Assembly: GCA_022695795.1 (NCBI GenBank)
Contig: MU404074.1
Location: 124,001 to 188,000 of the forward strand
Direction: 5' to 3'
DNA length: 64,000 nt
From: Biscogniauxia marginata
Lineage: Eukaryota > Ascomycota > Sordariomycetes > Xylariales > Xylariaceae
Program-made: the position numbers and the translations under genes
In this document: positions 32,555 to 44,209 of the stretch, piece by piece
Layout of the letters: the number at the start of each line of letters is the position of its first letter
How positions within the stretch are numbered: the first letter of the stretch is position 1
The notes under the pieces: model-generated
Databases searched by the model: none
Seen by the model: only the letters and a program-made list of their open reading frames with translations
Told to the model about the DNA's origin: nothing

Positions 32555-34134
32555 GATGGGAAAAAAAGTACCATATTGGTATATTGAGAGATTTGAGATT
32601 TGAGATTTGGGTATGAAATAATGGATGGGGGTATTAGGTGCTTAGTTGCAACCTAGGGTTCATTGGTCGGAAAAAATTAGATTACATATCATTCCTCCAC
32701 ATCACTAATCGCTGAAAAACAATACATTAGTATTCATCAGTACCACTAAATACCTTGACAGATACCTGATGTGCCATATGTCAAAGCTCCCAATGTTGAA
32801 TGTGCTCACTGCTAATTTATGTGGGTCGTATGAGCTGTAAAGGTAGGCACATGGAGTATTGTAGATAGAACATAGGTGTAACAAGGCATATAGGATGTAT
32901 GGGCTTAGGTGATGATGTAGTTGTTTTGCAGAGGACTGGAACAACAGTGATTTATGATATTGTGCCTTATACTCGCTAACTAACAGGTTCTTTGCTCCAT
33001 AGAAGATACGTATCGCCTTGTAGCACTTGATCCCACATTCTTAACAACAGGCAGAGGGTGTATTACTTAATCTAAAGTAAGTAGCAATATGGGGTGCAAG
33101 TGTGTGTTTGTGATAGATTACCTAAGCAAAAATTAAGTCAGAATGAGATGGAGGCTGTGTGTGCGGAACGGACAAGTATTAAATCCCATCGTAAAAAGAA
33201 AGGTGTGTGTATACGAGATGGAAGGCTTTTACGCCAATGGTACATGTGGTATATACACTCAGATTCAGGGAGATAGGTGGATGGGCGATGCACGTGGACT
33301 GGGTACCTAAATTTGTAGGGCGGTAGGAGGCTCATATATCCAAATTATGGCCCAAGTTTCCAACCGACTCCCTCCTACACTGGGCTTCTCGAGAGGCTTG
33401 GCGCAGTGGATGACTTCGAGGCCAGATAAAACACCATGAGGGGTTCTTTCAGCCAGACTTGCTAGACAATGACTTGATGGTTCGAGCCTCCAACGTGGTT
33501 TTTCGTAGGATATTTATCCGATCTTTTTCTCCCCCTTTTGTTAATTCCCTTTCTCTTTCCTTACCCCTTGTACCTTTTACTTATTTCCTCAGCTACTTAA
33601 CATGTTATCTAAATAAATCCCTTTTCTGGTATCTACCTAGGTACCTTGACCCCCTCCACCTTTGACGCGTATGTTTCTTTAATAACCATGGTAGTAGAAT
33701 ATACCTGTTGGGTAGGTGAGAATTGGTTCTTTGCAACCACTGCTTATCGCCTGCCGAGCTTCAAGTGCTGCATTTACAAGACATCTAAATACTTCAAGTT
33801 TATTTGAAATAGGAATAATTGAATTATATAGCACGGAGGGAATTGCTCATGTTTTCATTTGATATGAACTGTACCTATTGATTTCATTTACACCAGCCGC
33901 CCCCTTTTTAGCAGCCACAATATGCACCGCCACATTACCTACGTACTTCCAAGAGGTAGGTCCACTGGGTTTGGTATACCTACGATACGACGTAGCGGTC
34001 CCTCACGCCTCCTTAGAGCACTACCTTGAGTTTACGAACTACTCATATCTAGCGAAGAAAATCGACGAAACAGGATCAAGTGAGTTTCCTAGGGATATTT
34101 CAAAAATGAAAACAAATATGAACGGCTGAGGGCC
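32555..34134. other. Gene-poor region
   Basis: No domain-bearing coding sequence. Contains TACCTAGGTACC at 33634-33645. A chance pair of tRNA-like A and B boxes (33399 and 33479) does not fold as a tRNA. Confidence 0.35.
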
Positions 34135-34150
34135 GAAGACACAATCTACG

Positions 34151-34234
34151 GCGCGCAATGATCGTCTGGCCTATGCCGTTTGCAAATACAGCCAGATCCG
34201 ATGTGATAAAGCAGAACCGAAGTGCACCCGTTTC
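34151..34234 (+). pseudogene. Relic of a Zn(II)2Cys6 transcription-factor DNA-binding domain
   Basis: Plus-strand frame 34151-34234 reads a zinc-cluster pattern around AVCKYSQIRCDKAEPKCTR. The first Cys position is Tyr (TAT at 34172) and the fifth is Phe (TTC at 34232). A GTAAGC donor follows at 34235, a common intron position in these genes. Two lost ligands and no continuing frame mark it as dead. A solo LTR lies 166 bp downstream. Confidence 0.55.
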
Positions 34235-34400
34235 GTAAGCCTTCGTCTCCCTTTTGGCTATGAAGGGCGAACAAGCCAGAATCTACAGTAAGCTGAGATG
34301 GCGCGCCAACTTGTGGATCTGCCTGATTGATAGGTAGTATATTCTCCTGTTCCACCCACTATGGAATGATAGTTCCTAATTCCGTCCCAGAGCCTTCCAT

Positions 34401-34666
34401 TGTGACAAGGGCTGTTGGGCTTGGAACAATGATTAAATTTCATCTAATAATTTTCTTTGGTCTCAAGGGACTTGAAAGTCTAAGTTCACACTAGAGGTCT
34501 CCCAGGAATTCTCTGCCTTTTTATACCTAATCTGACTGCCTGGGGGCTTACCTCATCCTATGCATGTTGGTACCTATAAATCCAACCTTAGTATCTATCC
34601 CCAATGACCATCCTGCCATATGACCAACTGGTCTTGGCAGTCTTTTAGGTGTTCATCCGTGTGACA
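34401..34666 (+). mobile_element. Solo LTR (266 bp), second copy of the P450-promoter LTR family
   Basis: Starts TGTGACAAGGG and ends GTGTGACA, with the direct repeat TCCAT on both sides (34396-34400 and 34667-34671). Matches 13078-13363 in the same orientation with scattered substitutions and a roughly 20-bp length difference. Confidence 0.85.
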
Positions 34667-34671
34667 TCCAT

Positions 34672-37242
34672 ATACCAGGATGATTCCGAACAAGGCACCC
34701 TCGAACACCATGTAATATCACAGCCCCTGATAGCACCACTGTATAAGGAGACCGAGGTTTTCCTCCCAACAAGTTGAGGGCGCTGGAATCGGTGGCAGTC
34801 ACTTATTACCAAACCTTGTTACAATAATTGGAACGATAGCCTCTCCTATATCTGCACATCCGGAGCATCGATGTTATATGGCTAGTGGGAAATATCTCGA
34901 CATGTAAGAAATTTAAGAGGATGATGGCGATTTTAGCAGCTTGAATGCACTCCAAGCGTTGGAACTCATTGCCAGATATGAGCTCACGCGAAGGCGGTTT
35001 AGGAGAGCGTGAATGACACTAGGTCTTATGTTCCGCCTTCCAAACCTCCTCAACTTGCACAAGATAGACGACAAGGCAAAACGAAAATATTCTGAACCCT
35101 CGAGCCCGCAAATTTCCTTATCTTCCACTCTAGACGAAGTTGTCCTCTAGAAGAGAAGACGTACGTTATCCGCTTGATAAGTGCTCGAAAGCTACGGAAG
35201 CATGTATACCGAAACTCTATGTGTATTGGGAGAAATAGACGTAAGTATCGTCCATTCTAATTGCTTAATAGAAAATTATTATCCCTTGACTAATATCTTA
35301 AACTTGCATGGTTTCTAGTCAATCTTCCCTCTCCAAGCGATCTAGATATGGGATTTCAACTGAGGCCAATGCCGACAGTTGCCCAGATCTCTACTATTCA
35401 CGATTCAACCTGCTAACCATCCTTGGCAGCAGTAATCGTCTTGATGGTTGAAGTTGCCTACCGTTGCTTTGACTATTCAAGAAACCTTGAAACAGACGCC
35501 GAAACCCGGGGTTCTGAGATAATCATTACTCTCTAGTGAAGCATCTAAATTGGGTTGGAAGGCATTTCTTCATGCCCGCTCTGAGGACAAGACTATTCAG
35601 AATGACTCACTCGTGAATATCTGGCTCTCTTGGAGCTCGGCATGGTCGTCGCCGGCCCTGGCGGTAGTGACATCTACTCCAGCACGTTGAACCACGTCTC
35701 CGTCCTGACGGATGCTCCCCCGTGCCCGGCTCATCTAGCTAGGAACACGATCGTCTAGGGTCTGGGGAGTGTGCCGGGACCTGTGGTAGGTCGCGCTGGG
35801 AGAGGATGTTCTGTGTGTAGCGGGCGAGTCGTTTCGCTGATGCGAAGTAGATCGGCGGCGCTTTTGCTACGAGCACCGCTACATGGCGTTGGGTGAGTCT
35901 AGTCAAGGTACTCCCTTTTGAGTTGTTAATAATCGCCAACACGCACTCTCTTTATATCTCTGGTGGTTTTACATGAATCCTCGTCACCGGCACCGTCTTC
36001 GCTCCCGCTTACATCTTCCTGCTCATTGTCTCTTTAAGTCAACGAGAGCCTCGTGCCTCGATCGCCCCTAATCTCGTCATGGTACATTGTCGGTAACTCC
36101 TTGGCCTTTGTCGGGTGTTCTCTGATGTGTATATTAGCTCACAAACCCTATCATCCAGATAATTTGAATACCACAGAAATACCTGGATAGAAAGATCGTA
36201 TCCGGCAAAATCGTGCCTTCTTTTTTCTTTTTTCTTCTTTTCTCTTTCGGACATTTGGACTCTAAATATATGTGTTCACTAACATGTGTATTTGTCTGTA
36301 GAAAGTAAGGGCAACTCCCTTAGAGTAGAGACTCCCCCGAAGTATAGGGTTATGAGTTAGGGTGGTACGAACCCAAATCGAAAGTCGCGATAAACGGTTA
36401 TGGCGCTGTAGCGATAATACGTGCAGCTACTCGATCAAGGAACAAATTTCTGATACACATGGGTCGTCCACCACATTTGCTGATTCTCCCTTATTCTTTC
36501 TAATTTCTTCCCAAGACTAAAGTTTCGGTTCGCAATTTTCTCTTGTCTCTATTTGAAATCTTAAAGAACAGTTATCTTCTGCAAAATTAGCTTCTTTTTC
36601 AGGTCTTGGTCCAAAATTATGTGATCAGATCAGTTTAGAGAATACCTAAATACTAATATCGAAGTATTGAGTCTACGTCTGAATTTTCGATTAATTGTAT
36701 GAACTACTCGATGATAATAGTCATACGTCATCGATGCAACGTGTGGATTAATCGAGAAACCAGGGGGAGCATGTAAACCATAACATGTGTCCTGGCATAT
36801 GTTTCTCGAGCATGTCACGTCATTTAGTAATTTTATTTCACAAAAATCAGACTTGTTTCTAGGGAGCAGCAACAGTGGGATAATCCAGCGGATAAACATT
36901 TTACTCGTCGCAGTCCATAAGGGGGACTTTTTTACGTCGCTAAAACTTTTCATTATATATATATATCGACCAGTCAAAATGACCGTATGTCCCAACCGTT
37001 ATTTAATACCAAGAAGAGGGAAACAGGAAAACCCCAGAGGGATAAATACGCAAGTGTAAAAAGAAGTCAAAATCAAGTAAAGGGAAAATCCCGGGTATGT
37101 TCCTTGCAGATAAGCTGCCTTCCTGCTCAATAAATAATCATCATCGTCCATCCATGTCGTCGTCATTAAGGCGTCAAATAAATAAAAAGGTGTACAACCA
37201 TCCGCACCACGAATAGTGGTTGAGGTATATATAATCCGTAAT
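34672..37242. other. Gene-poor region with possible decayed coding DNA
   Basis: No intact gene. Plus-strand fragments such as EVAYRCFDYSRNLETDAE (around 35450-35505) look like worn protein sequence between stops, but I cannot assign a family. Two T-rich tracts near 36220. May be the remainder of the zinc-cluster relic or other dead genes. Confidence 0.35.
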
Positions 37243-39755
37243 TTACTGCCATGAGGTCTGAGTCGGGTCTTGTGCCGGTGCCATGGGGCCGCCGTAGCCG
37301 GTCATGGGCATCTGTGGCATAAAGCTGCTGTACTCCTGCATCAGGTAGTTCCAATCCATCTCCTCTCCAAAGTTGACGTCGGGAAATGCGCTTGAGAATT
37401 GTCTGTTGATATCCGCGGGTTGCATGCTAGAAAATAGGTCATTACCCGGGTACATCGGTACTCCGCCGGGAGGCACTTCCGATTCCGCTGTCGCATCAGG
37501 AGAAGGTTGGTGTGCCGGAACGAAGGAGGTACTTGTGACAGGGATCTTTGGTGACGGGGTAGCTACTGGTGTTTTCTTCTTTTCTTTCTTGGGCGCCCGA
37601 GCCTCAAGTTGCCGCATGAGGGTAATCAACCGAGGAGGGGCTAACGTACGGCCAAGTGCAGCTTCGGCAGCTTCTCGTGCGTCCCAGGCTTTGACAAATA
37701 GACCACTAAAAGAGAGGTGCAGGGGACTTCGCACGTGGCTCGTCAACTTCCTCCGTTCTGCATGTTCAAATATGGCCTCCCAAGCACGCTCACAGAGGTC
37801 TCCCGTCGTGCGGCGACGCAGCTCATGGAGAAGGCATACGTAGGCTGGGAACGGAAAATGCATCCCCATGTACCAAAGAAACCCCTTTAGGCTTTCGTGG
37901 GCCTGTATCATACCATCGTATTCGACCATCTGGATAGCTTCGATAAAGAGAGCTTCGCTCTCGGCTGGCGGCAAAGGCTGTGGGGCGGTTATTGCAATAC
38001 GAAAGAAGCCTGCGCCCACCTTCAACTTGCAAATGTTGGCCCTCGTCATGAGGAGAGTCATATAATGCAACGGAACTTTCGGGTTGCAATGTTTTAAATA
38101 TGTCTCCTCCATGTAGTGAGCTAATTGCTCTACATAGCTCGATAGTCGGTGGTCTGCCAGGTTTGTGACCGCCTGTGGATTTGCTGCCGATAGCTGAGCT
38201 CTCATCTTGTCGTTTCCCGGGGCCTTAGAGAATTCGAGTCGCGTGAGCGCAAATATCATCTCGGTAGCATCCGTACGAGGAGTAGGAGGGTCTTTGGCAT
38301 TGATGTGCAGATCTGCGTCGTTGATGTTTAATGGTAGCTTGCAGTTACCCCCACTAGAAATGGCGGTGATAGTCGATCCGCACATCTCCCCTATCCGTCT
38401 GTCATAACCCGCAAGCGTCCACCACAGTCTTCTTCTCTGCTCTACCTCAAATGGCGAGAATCCGAAATGGGCGCCGTCGCGATGAAGACCCAACCGATGA
38501 GCTAGGCGAACACCTATACCAGTCAGGCAGAATAGCGACCGGGGGTCTGAGTACTGTCGTATGCCATGCTAGCAGATAATAAGTCAGTAGTCTAGAAAAA
38601 ACACTATCTGGAGCACAACCTTACACAGTAAAGCAGGTATGCCTGTAAAACGGTCAAGTCGGGCATGCGCATAAAGCCCGCGTTCATAAGAGCTTGTTGT
38701 GTGCCATGATAGTATTTCGCAAGCAAGGTCGGCCTTGGCTCCTTGAATTTCTCTTCGGTTTCTGCATCATTGAGACTGGTGATAGCCATGAAGTAGATTG
38801 CAAACATCAGGGCCTCGAGGCTCCTTGATACTTTGTCCAGGTGCGCTCCGGCCTCGACTATGCGCGTCTGGAGTGTGGGCACATGTGTGAGCCTAAGAAG
38901 AGGGTTGACGTTATCCAGGTAAATCTGCCATAACTGAAATATTTGGATGGTAGACGGATGTAGGTCAGTAACGCTTCCAAACTGGCCACCAACCATGAAC
39001 GGAAAGCCATCTGCGGTATCAAACATCTTGTCGTAAGCCTTGTTGATAGAAGAGCCGACGTCCTCTTCGTCGGATGAGTCTCGGATAATGCCTTCTGACC
39101 GGAACTTGATTTCATGTCAGAAGATCAAGACGGGAATAGGAACAATAGATAAACACTAACCACTTTTTGGAAAGGAAACCACTTGAAGGTCCTATGTATT
39201 GGGGATCCGCGGTCAGCATCGGCATTGACAACAGCGAGGTGATAGATATATCTGCAGATCAGCTTACTTGGGCCTGTGGAGATTCTCTCCGGGTGACGAG
39301 ATCAATTCCGGATCCGTACCAGCTGGGGACTCTTGGGTCCGCGGCCTCATAAAGTCGGCCTCCAGTTCGTCACCCTCTTCCACTGTGCCGGGATCGGTTA
39401 TCTTTATATCTGGCCCGAGAGACTCAAACTCGATACCGTTCTGAGACAGTAAGGTCTCATATTTCCTCAAACGGTCGACGAGATCACGTTCCGGAATGCG
39501 TTTTTTCCTCCGCCTTGGCGGTTGAGGTGGCACGACACGACAGTCGACCCCAGCCTTCACGCAGTTGGAGCATGGCTTCTTCTTGTCACAACGCACCTTG
39601 CGCTGCTGGCACAAGACGCAGCTGTGGCCTCGGGTGACCTTCACGAAGGAGGAGTCCGGATTCGGCGGAGTATGAGTGGCCGAGGCTCTGGTCGGTGTGG
39701 TCTGGTTGTATGCAGAGCTGGCATCACCAGATTGGGACTCTGGGGTTGCAGGCAT
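37243..39755 (-). CDS. Zn(II)2Cys6 transcription factor with fungal_trans middle domain, 774 aa
   Basis: Exons: 39755-39268, 39191-39161, 39104-38625, 38568-37243 (2325 nt, in frame). Exon 2 is only 31 nt and encodes the conserved-looking TFKWFPFQKV. The binuclear zinc cluster spans Cys46-Cys72 with spacing C-x2-C-x6-C-x5-C-x2-C-x6-C. A basic linker (RRRKKR) and a short coiled-coil-like segment (DLVDRLRKYETLL) follow. The fungal-specific regulatory domain contains MGLHRDGAHFGFSPFE and RRRLWWTLAGYDRR. The C-terminus is Pro/Ser/Gln-rich and probably activating. The start at 39755 was chosen because the open frame upstream is basic, His-rich and lacks family character. Nuclear DNA-binding regulator; targets unknown. 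The nearest divergent neighbour is the MFS exporter at 41638, about 1.9 kb away. Confidence 0.9.
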
Positions 39756-41637
39756 GATAGGAGAGTCAGTCGGTCCCGAGAGAGAGGGTGACACTTTTTT
39801 TTTATGATGGTGACGGTGACGGGATGGTACACCGTTAGCGCACGCGTACAGTACCCGGGCAGACTTAAGATAAAACTTGACTAGGTAACCAAACAGTAGA
39901 CTTTGTTTTACATGAGGTGAACCGTGAGATGCTGCGCGAGGCGGCAACGGATGGCGTTGATTGGTGACGACGGCAAAGACGCGGGTGAGTGAAGAGAAAA
40001 GGTGCGGGGTTTCGGGACCGACGCTCGCGTCTCGAGAAAAGGCTGGAGATATAAGGTAATTATGCCTCTTCGGAGAGGAATAATAATGATAAGACAGGAT
40101 GTAACAGGGCTGACCGAAGGGGGAAATCAGCCGCTGCTGCTACTATGTGTGAGCCGTGATGGGTGTACGTTGTAGCACAGCGTTAGGTCAGCCGGGGCAG
40201 TGTGCAAAAGAAACGCCGTTGGACTCGAACTCGTCCTCGAATCCAACCTCGAGTCCAAACCCGGGGAGTCAAGCTTTAAGGTGCGTGCTAGCACACGGTA
40301 TTTCCGAATCAACATGTGACAAGCTAAGCTAACAACCTACCTACATCGTATTCGTGTGATAGGAAAATGAAATCATGCTGCAAGGCTCTCCATTCAGCAG
40401 GGTGCCCTATCGCAAGATCGCATCGTAGAGATGCCGACGATGTCTAATTCTAGCCCATTGGGTGCGACACAGCTTTAGTGTGTAGGTGTCTGTAAATTCC
40501 GACGACCGACGCAAACAGGCAAACGAAGGATGAAAATAGGTTGAATAATCGTCATGACAGGGTACTAATAAGGGGTTCCTGGTCAGGGGTACGTCGAGGT
40601 GGTGGGTGTTGTGAGGGGTGGATTCAAGTAAGTCGGGCACGAGCTGGAGAGTTTCGGGACCGAGAAGAAACACCGTGAATCCCGACCCTGCGAGGCTCCA
40701 TTTCTTCGGAGCTTTTTATTTGCCAGCAATACATGACAGACTAGCTACATTAGTAATTGGAGTAGTATCGGTTTTCCCAGAAGGGAGTAGTGCAAATCTG
40801 TACAATCTCAGAATCTCTAGCCCGACGCACGTGGCACTCTTGGCACTTTGTTTATACTCTCGGTACGTACCTGGCTGGTATAAACCGTACCTTATACATA
40901 CATCTACCTCGAGGTGTGGATAACTTTAGCTATAGCTTCATCTATCACTTGCATACCTACTTCAGACAGCTATAGTGCCACTAAAGAATCACACAAGTTC
41001 TAGAACTCGGCGAGGCTTTGAAGAGTCCTCTCGAGTGCCTCATCTACCCGCAGGTTTAAGATTAGCTATACTAACAAGAGGCCAGCTGTATGCTCAACTC
41101 TGTACCGTATTGTACTGTATCTCGCCTCGCTAGTCCGTGTCCCCTAGATAAACCTCGTCCCTAGGTAGGTAAACCTGCCCGGAGTTTCCCCAACCTTAAC
41201 CGACTCGAAAACGGTATTGGGCGTGCTACTCGGCTGGAATGATCAGCTGCACCATGCGCAACACGACGAGCTGTGAGCACTAGGTAATCTATCGTGCAAT
41301 CTTTGCGTAGTCCCCGAATGATGCTGCATCCGTGCAAGGAGGTAGGACTTCCAGGGCGAGTTGCCCGTCCTTTTTATATCCCAAGGGCTTATCTGCTGCC
41401 CTTTTTACGCCAGCGGGTCGTTGGCGCTCATGATTCAATATTTCGACGCCCCCATTGGCACCATGTCTCATTATCTTTGACGCGGGCAATCAATAAGAAA
41501 AAGAGCCTCCCGTGCCCTAGCTCGGTTTTATTGAATTGTGCTAGTTGTGAATATCTAGTTGACGCTTCCCGCTCTCCTTGTCCATATTCTTTCCTTAACC
41601 TCTCCCGCCTTGGCCTACTCTGTGTCCTATTCAAATC
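39756..41637. other. Divergent promoter region (zinc-cluster regulator and MFS exporter)
   Basis: 1.9 kb, no supported gene. Contains CTAGGTAGGTA at about 41161. A pyrimidine-rich stretch precedes the MFS start codon. Confidence 0.4.
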
Positions 41638-44209
41638 ATGGCCGAGTCGTCGCGGAGGACATCGGAAACGACTGTCAAGAAACTTTCAGCCGCCATGCCA
41701 GATCATGTTGAGGAGGCAAAAAACATAACACCTTCACGACAGCCCCTCGTCGACGTTGAGAAAGCACAAAGGACGGCACCGTTGCCTGCGAGTATTAGTG
41801 AAGATGAGGCAGAGAAGAGGTTCCAGCCCAAGACCTTGAAATTTTGGTCCATCATCGTCAGCATATTTCTAGCTCTGTTTCTAGTTGCCCTCGACCGCAC
41901 CATCATTGGGACTGCCACTCCTCAGATCACCCAAGAGTTCCACAGCTTGGGAGATATCGGCTGGTATGGCTCCTCCTACCAGCTAACCACAGCTGCGTCG
42001 CAATTATTATTCGGTAGAGTCTACCGGTTCTATGAGGTCAAGAGGTATGTGACAGCTGTATCTTCCCCAGCAAACCTTATCCCCCTAGTGGCTGGCTCTC
42101 TCTCACACCTAAATCCTAGAACCTTCTTGGTCACCGTTGCTCTGTTCGAGATCGGTTCGGTAATTTGCGGTGCTGCTCCAAACTCAATCGTCTTTATCGT
42201 CGGTCGCGCGATCGCCGGTCTTGGTTCGGCCGGTATCTTTTCTGGCGTTATGATCATCATGATTCCCATGATCCCACTTCGGAAGCGGCCGGTGTTCCAA
42301 GGTGTCTTTGGTATGGTTTTCGGACTCGCCTCCGTCCTGGGCCCCTTAGTTGGCGGAGCATTCACCGATGGTGTAACATGGAGGTAGGTAGTGGTCGTCC
42401 GTCATCAAGTTAAATAGCTGATAGTCTTGTGCAAGGTGGTGCTTCTACGTCAACCTTCCTATTGGGGCTGTTGCAGCATTGTGTCTCATACTCATTCTCC
42501 GAACTCCCAGGCGAGAGAAGGTATCTGCAACCGTTTGGCAACAAATAATCCGTTTAGATCCCCTCGGGACCTTCTTTTTTGTACCCAGTATCGTTTGTCT
42601 CCTAATCGCGTTACAATGGGGCGGTTCTACATATGCATGGAATAGCTGGCGCATCCTTGTTCTGCTAGTGGTGTTTGCTGTCTTGTTTCTCGCCTTCGCG
42701 GCGGTCCAGATATACATGCCAACTAATGCCACCGTCCCGGTGAGAGTGATAAGCCGCCGCAGTATTCTGGCAGCAGCAATATTCATGTTTGCGCTTGCCG
42801 GGTCTTTCCTGATGGCTATTTATTTCTTGCCTCTCTGGTGTAAGTGTTTTCTTTTTCAACGGCTAAGTTTCAGTTTTTATTTATTTATTTTGTGTGTACG
42901 TGGATGGCAGTAAATATGAGATGAATGCTTACACTGAGCTCTAGTCCAGATCGTTCAAGGTGCCAGTGCTGTACAGTCTGGTATCAATACGCTTCCGTTC
43001 GTTCTCAGTTTGGTGGTAGCAAGTATTCTGTCTGGAGTCTTTACTCAGAAGCTCGGATATTATGTACCAGCTATGATCGCTTCGCCCAGCCTTTTGGCTG
43101 TTGGCCAAGGACTAATGAGCACCTTCAGAGTTGATGAGGTCGCCTCTCACTGGATCGGATTCCAAGTTGTCGCTGGGTTCGGACTGGGCATCGGCATGCA
43201 GGCATCCAATCTTGCGGCTCAGGCTATCCTTCCTCTACCCGATGTTCCCACCGGTATTTCGATCATGTTCTTCGCCCAGCAATTAGGCGGCGGTATATTT
43301 ACATCAGTCGGACAGAACCTTCTCAGCACGTATATGGTCTCCCACCTCGTCGATATTCCGGGCGTTGATCCAGGCAAAGTAACTAGTGAAGGCGCTGGTG
43401 ACTTGGTCGCGAATGTACCTCAAGAGTATCGACTAGCTGTAAGAGAAGTCTATAATGAAGCTCTTTCGAGGATCTTTCTGTGCGCCATGGGGGTAGCACT
43501 TGCAGCGGTTGTTGCTGCGCTATTCATGGAGTGGAAGAACATCAAAAAGGTTGGTCCACCAAGAGGCGAGCCTCCTGGAACGAAGTCTCCCAAAAGGCCC
43601 AAGGACGCAGATAAAACACTCACTCCGGAAAATGGGGCTACAGCAACGCCTGAATTTTCTGGTGAGACTAGCTCCGCATCAGAATCACAAAATGATCCGA
43701 CCGAAAAGCCGACAGTGCGTATGGATTTCCTCCAACCCAACGGTTCCTCTCGGCAGACCAAAGAACTGGCCACGCCGCCTAGCAAGATCGGGTGCGAACA
43801 TTGTGAGCACTGCCGTCTGTCAAGAGCCATTACTCTTGAGCCATCTGATGCGACTGGTCCTAACCCGTTCGCCGAAGGCAGCCGTCTCACGTCTCTCGCT
43901 CGTGATGCCGTGGCTCATACAGAGGAGCTCACCGGGACTTACTCGATACCTAGTGCCATGGGCAGCAGCAACCAGCAGCCTTTGGATCAGAATCAGGACG
44001 ACGAACGACGTCAGTCTATTGCCGCACCGGAAATACCAGACCGCGACGAGCGCCGGGATTCTGTTACGCGGAGGCCCACAGTACAGGATTTGTTGCAAAA
44101 TGCACAGCGATTATCGGCGCAACTCGAGATGGAGGAACGAGAAGAGAGGGAGTCGCGAGAGTTACTGCAGAGGATGTCTCAACAAAACCCCCCGCCTTCA
44201 CAGTCTTAG
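41638..44209 (+). CDS. MFS multidrug/toxin exporter, DHA2 (14-TM) type, with long C-terminal tail, 779 aa
   Basis: Exons 41638-42044, 42120-42383, 42436-42839, 42945-44209 (2340 nt). The first intron (75 nt) is a multiple of three without stops; I removed it because splicing joins YEVKR to TFLVTVALFEIGS as in relatives. Residues 1-75 are a cytosolic N-terminus. TM1 contains ALFLVALDRTIIGTATPQI (motif with the DHA2 Asp-Arg). Motif C appears as [22 protein letters not shown] in part. WRWCFYVNLPIGA is diagnostic of this family. The TM part ends near residue 553. A 226-residue hydrophilic tail follows, with CEHCEHCRLSRA and a Glu/Arg-rich final helix. Plasma-membrane proton antiporter by family; substrate unknown. 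Not adjacent to the terpene cluster. Confidence 0.9.

Noticed and set aside
33392..33492. tRNA-like signals: A box TGGCGCAGTGG at 33399 and B box GGTTCGAGCC at 33479
   Set aside because: The acceptor and T-arm stems do not pair and the box spacing is 80 bp; at best a degenerate tRNA-derived sequence.
33878..34129. 83-codon plus-strand frame
   Set aside because: No motif and no promoter or intron context; lies in a decayed region.
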